Shown here piece by piece: positions 61,694 to 64,000 of a DNA stretch of 64,000 nucleotides (the first letter of the stretch is position 1; each line of letters opens with the position of its first letter). The notes below the pieces were generated by a model. It did no database searches and was not told where the DNA came from. It was given only the letters and a program-made list of their open reading frames with translations. Where the stretch lies: contig NZ_PZJX01000024.1 in assembly GCF_003034915.1 (NCBI RefSeq), forward strand, positions 264,450 through 328,449, written 5' to 3'. The translations under genes and the position numbers were made by a program. This stretch comes from Mesorhizobium helmanticense (GTDB lineage: Bacteria; Pseudomonadota; Alphaproteobacteria; Rhizobiales; Rhizobiaceae).

Positions 61694-62083
61694 TCACGAC
61701 GGCGATAATTCGTGCGCCGTCGCCACCACTTCCCTCAGCGAGGCGCCGCCGGAAGCCTCCGTCGCCGCCATCACCGCACCCTCGACGATCGGCGCATTGC
61801 AGACGATGATCTTCTGCGCGCGCGGCTCGCCGATCATCTCGACCGCCATCTCGCTGTTGGTCTCGGCGCCGCCGAGATCGACGAGGATAGCGACACCCGC
61901 CTCCGACCAGGCCTTGTCGATGGCGCCCATGATCGCCTCGACGTTTGTGCCCAGTCCGCCATGGCCGTTTCCGCCGCACCATGCAAGCGGCACTTCGTCG
62001 CCGACCATCTGGCGCACCATGTCCGCCGTGCCTTCGGCGACCAGCGGCGAGTGCGATACGATGACGATGCCGACATTGCTCAT
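61694..62083 (-). CDS. dhaM: DhaM, PTS-dependent dihydroxyacetone kinase phosphotransferase (EIIA)
   Basis: A 129-residue EIIA-mannose-like domain. VGIVIVSHSPLVAEGTADMV contains the phosphohistidine, and ILVDLGGAETNSEMAVEMIG is typical of DhaM. It is the short stand-alone form. Its start overlaps dhaL by four bases (ATGA). Confidence 0.92.
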   Translation of the reverse strand: MSNVGIVIVSHSPLVAEGTADMVRQMVGDEVPLAWCGGNGHGGLGTNVEAIMGAIDKAWSEAGVAILVDLGGAETNSEMAVEMIGEPRAQKIIVCNAPIVEGAVMAATEASGGASLREVVATAHELSPS

Positions 62084-62715
62084 GCGTGCCCCTCGATTGT
62101 TTCCGCAACGGCCCGTACCAGCAGCGCCGTCGAACGCGCCCCGGCGTCCATATGGCCGATCGACCGGTCGCCAAGGAACGAGGCGCGGCCGCGCAAAGCC
62201 TTCATCGGCACGGTGGCCTCGGCCGCTTTGTCGGCGGCGGCGACGATTTCCGGCCCGATTCTGCCTTGCAGCAGCGCCTCATGCACCGGATACAGCACAT
62301 CGAGCATGGTCTTTTGCCCGACCTGCGACTTGCCCCGCGCGGCCACCGCTTCGATCGCCTTGCCGAACGCGGTCGCCAGATTGGCGCGATCGGGCTCTGG
62401 GAAAATTTCCTTGCCGAGCGCCATGAAAAGCGTGCCGAAAAGCGGGCCCGAAGCCCCGCCGACGGTCATCACCAGCTTGGTGCCGATCGCCTTCAGTGCG
62501 TCGGGCAGGGGCTTTGCCGCGAACTGGTCGGCCTCGGCGCGCACCGCCTCGAAACCACGCTTCATGTTCAGCCCGTGGTCGCCATCGCCGATCGCCTGGT
62601 CGAGCGTGGTCAGTTCCTCCGCGTGGGCGGCTATCGTATCGGCGGCAGCTGATATCAGCGCCTTGAGGTCAACCTTGTCCATCGTCCCAGTCTTGCTCAT
62701 CGCCTCTATGCTCAT
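62080..62715 (-). CDS. dhaL: DhaL, dihydroxyacetone kinase ADP-binding subunit
   Basis: A 211-residue subunit that holds ADP, is phosphorylated by DhaM and passes phosphate to dihydroxyacetone on DhaK. The magnesium and nucleotide loop is LDQAIGDGDHGLNMKRGFEA; TVGGASGPLFGTLFMALGKE and FLGDRSIGHMDAGARSTALL follow. It overlaps the ABC ATPase gene by four bases, linking transport and phosphorylation in one operon. Confidence 0.94.
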   Translation of the reverse strand: MSIEAMSKTGTMDKVDLKALISAAADTIAAHAEELTTLDQAIGDGDHGLNMKRGFEAVRAEADQFAAKPLPDALKAIGTKLVMTVGGASGPLFGTLFMALGKEIFPEPDRANLATAFGKAIEAVAARGKSQVGQKTMLDVLYPVHEALLQGRIGPEIVAAADKAAEATVPMKALRGRASFLGDRSIGHMDAGARSTALLVRAVAETIEGHA

Positions 62716-63731
62716 CGGTTTGCAATCCTGTTGCCGGCCTGGTCGAAGAACAGCGGCGCCCGGTAGCGGATCGTCACCCGGTCGCCCTTTTCCAGTTGCG
62801 TGTCGGGGTCGGTCAGCGTCACCAGCTTCCTGGTCCCCACGCTCACATGCAGATGGTTCTGGTCGCCCAGATGCTCGACCCAGTCGACAACGCCGTCGGC
62901 ATGGCCGTTCGACGCCTTGCCGATCGACAGATGTTCTGTACGCGCGCCGATCGTTTTGGTTCCCGCAGGCATGTCGCCATCGGGCAGCAGCCCGGCCGGC
63001 AACAGATTGATCGCCGGCTGGCCGAGCCTTGCGGCGACATGCAGGTTTGCCGGCTCCGAATAGATCGTGCGCGGCGTGCCGATCTGCACCAGCACGCCGT
63101 CGGCGAGGATGCCGATGCGGTCGGCCATGGTCATCGCCTCGATCTGGTCATGCGTGACATAGAGCATGGTGGCGCCGAGCTCTGCCTGGATGCGCTTCAG
63201 CTCGAGCCGGAGGTCGGCACGCAGCTTGGCGTCGAGCGACGACAATGGCTCGTCCATCAGATAGATCGAAGGCTTGCGCACCAGGGCACGGCCGATGGCG
63301 ACGCGCTGCATCTCGCCGCCGGAAAGCTTCGTCGAGCGGTTATCCAGCTTGTGATGGATGCGCACCATCCTGGCCACCTCCTCGACGCGGCGGCGCACCG
63401 CCTCTTCGGGGAAGCGCCGTGCCGGCGAGCGCAGCGGAAAGGCGAGGTTGTCAAAGACCGACAGATGCGGATAGAGCGAATATTGCTGGAAGACGAAGGC
63501 GGTGTCGCGCTCGGCCGGCGACAGCGTCGTCGCATCGTGGCCGCCTATATGGATCGTGCCGCTGTCCGGTCGCTCCAGCCCGGCGATCAGCCGCAGCGTC
63601 GTCGTCTTGCCGGCCCCTGTCGGCCCCAGCAGCACGACGAATTCGCCGTCCTTGATCTGCAGATCCAGCCGGTCGATGGCGGTGTGCTCGCCAAAATTCT
63701 TGGTCACGCCCTTGATGTGCACGTCAGCCAT
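62712..63731 (-). CDS. ABC transporter ATP-binding protein (MalK/UgpC type)
   Basis: A 339-residue ATPase starting at ATG 63731 (MADVHIKGVTKNFGEHTAID). Walker A is LLGPTGAGKTTTLRLIAGLE, the signature is LSGGEMQRVAIGRA, Walker B is IYLMDEPLSSLDAKLR, and a C-terminal TOBE region follows (GARTEHLSIG). It is the second of two ATPase genes, coupled upstream by an eight-base overlap and to dhaL downstream. Paired ATPases resemble the GlpS/GlpT arrangement of rhizobial glycerol importers, so a triose or polyol substrate is likely. Confidence 0.9.
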   Translation of the reverse strand: MADVHIKGVTKNFGEHTAIDRLDLQIKDGEFVVLLGPTGAGKTTTLRLIAGLERPDSGTIHIGGHDATTLSPAERDTAFVFQQYSLYPHLSVFDNLAFPLRSPARRFPEEAVRRRVEEVARMVRIHHKLDNRSTKLSGGEMQRVAIGRALVRKPSIYLMDEPLSSLDAKLRADLRLELKRIQAELGATMLYVTHDQIEAMTMADRIGILADGVLVQIGTPRTIYSEPANLHVAARLGQPAINLLPAGLLPDGDMPAGTKTIGARTEHLSIGKASNGHADGVVDWVEHLGDQNHLHVSVGTRKLVTLTDPDTQLEKGDRVTIRYRAPLFFDQAGNRIANR

Positions 63732-64000
63732 GGCGCGCCTCCACGGCTGCGTCATGGATTGCGGTCCTGACCGCGCGTCCCGATCCCTTGTCGAACAGCG
63801 ACAGCCTTGCGCTGCTCAGCGCCAGGCCGACATGGTCGCCCGTGTTGAGCCGGATCTCGGCCGGCACCCTCGCCTTGATGATGCCGTCCGCCGTCTCCAC
63901 CGCGACGATCTGCGTGGTGCCGAGATATTCGGTGCCGTAGATGGCGCCGCGCAATTTCGAGGCGTCGTCGAAACGGATATGTTCGGGGCGGATGCCGAGC
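63724..64000 (-). CDS. ABC transporter ATP-binding protein, C-terminal end (cut by window)
   Basis: Only the last 92 residues or so are visible. GIRPEHIRFDDASKLRGAIY is the conserved MalK-type regulatory (TOBE) region, followed by VPAEIRLNTGDHVGLALSSA. The Walker and signature motifs would lie beyond 64000. It overlaps the start of the next ATPase gene by eight bases, so the two are one operon. Confidence 0.82.
   Translation of the reverse strand, partial: LGIRPEHIRFDDASKLRGAIYGTEYLGTTQIVAVETADGIIKARVPAEIRLNTGDHVGLALSSARLSLFDKGSGRAVRTAIHDAAVEARHG

Overview
The window looks like the chromosome of an alphaproteobacterium of the order Rhizobiales, most likely a Mesorhizobium-type organism. The reasons are the high GC content, a succinoglycan-style exo cluster (exoQ, F, Y, X, U, T, K, L, A, M, O, N, P, Z relatives), a nasT-nasS / nrt / nirBD / nasA nitrate locus and rhizobial intergenic palindromes. 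All family names below are recognised by eye from the translated sequence; no database search was run.

Layout. 1-5.6 kb: a sugar-type ABC importer without an adjacent ATPase, an MgtC-like membrane protein and an aldehyde dehydrogenase. 5.6-6.6 kb: a DUF1778/GNAT toxin-antitoxin pair with its own promoter/operator. 6.7-17.8 kb: nitrate assimilation, comprising the two-part sensor nasT-nasS, then nrtA-nrtB-nrtC, nirB, nirD and nasA. In front of nrtA the sequence shows a sigma-54 promoter, an NtrC-like palindrome, a pair of ANTAR-type hexaloop hairpins and a large intrinsic terminator that shares bases with the second hairpin. This is a readable NasT-type antitermination leader. A family of palindromic elements sits between nirB and nirD and, in frame, inside nasA. 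18-20.1 kb: a small membrane protein and a second aldehyde dehydrogenase.

20.2-28.1 kb (accessory, minus strand): a GT32-GT62 fusion, a GT2-GT4 fusion and a stand-alone primase/polymerase-like (AEP fold) protein. The primase-like gene is translationally coupled to the GT2-GT4 gene. Next come a GH144-like glucanase, an SDR and a TIR-like protein with a possible beta-barrel C-terminus (candidate defence effector). 28.2-52.9 kb: a remodelled succinoglycan-type exopolysaccharide locus. Gene order follows the classical rhizobial exo region (as I recall it from Sinorhizobium), but exoH, exoV and exoW relatives are not seen. UDP-glucose dehydrogenase, a GMC oxidoreductase with a Tat partner, a GT4 and a phosphoribosyltransferase-HAD fusion lie between the exoK and exoT relatives. 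A TGC-N3-GCA-type motif recurs in the upstream regions of several of these genes and of the nitrate operon.

53-64 kb: propionate-CoA ligase (prpE); a PqqD / transglutaminase-like / HprK-like / nucleotidyltransferase cassette that resembles lasso-peptide and HPr-rel-type tailoring sets but has no cyclase or obvious precursor; and a dihydroxyacetone kinase operon (dhaK, HTH-like protein, enzyme I, HPr, dhaM, dhaL). That operon is coupled to two MalK/UgpC-type ABC ATPases, the last cut by the window end. No tRNA, rRNA, CRISPR, transposase or integrase was seen.
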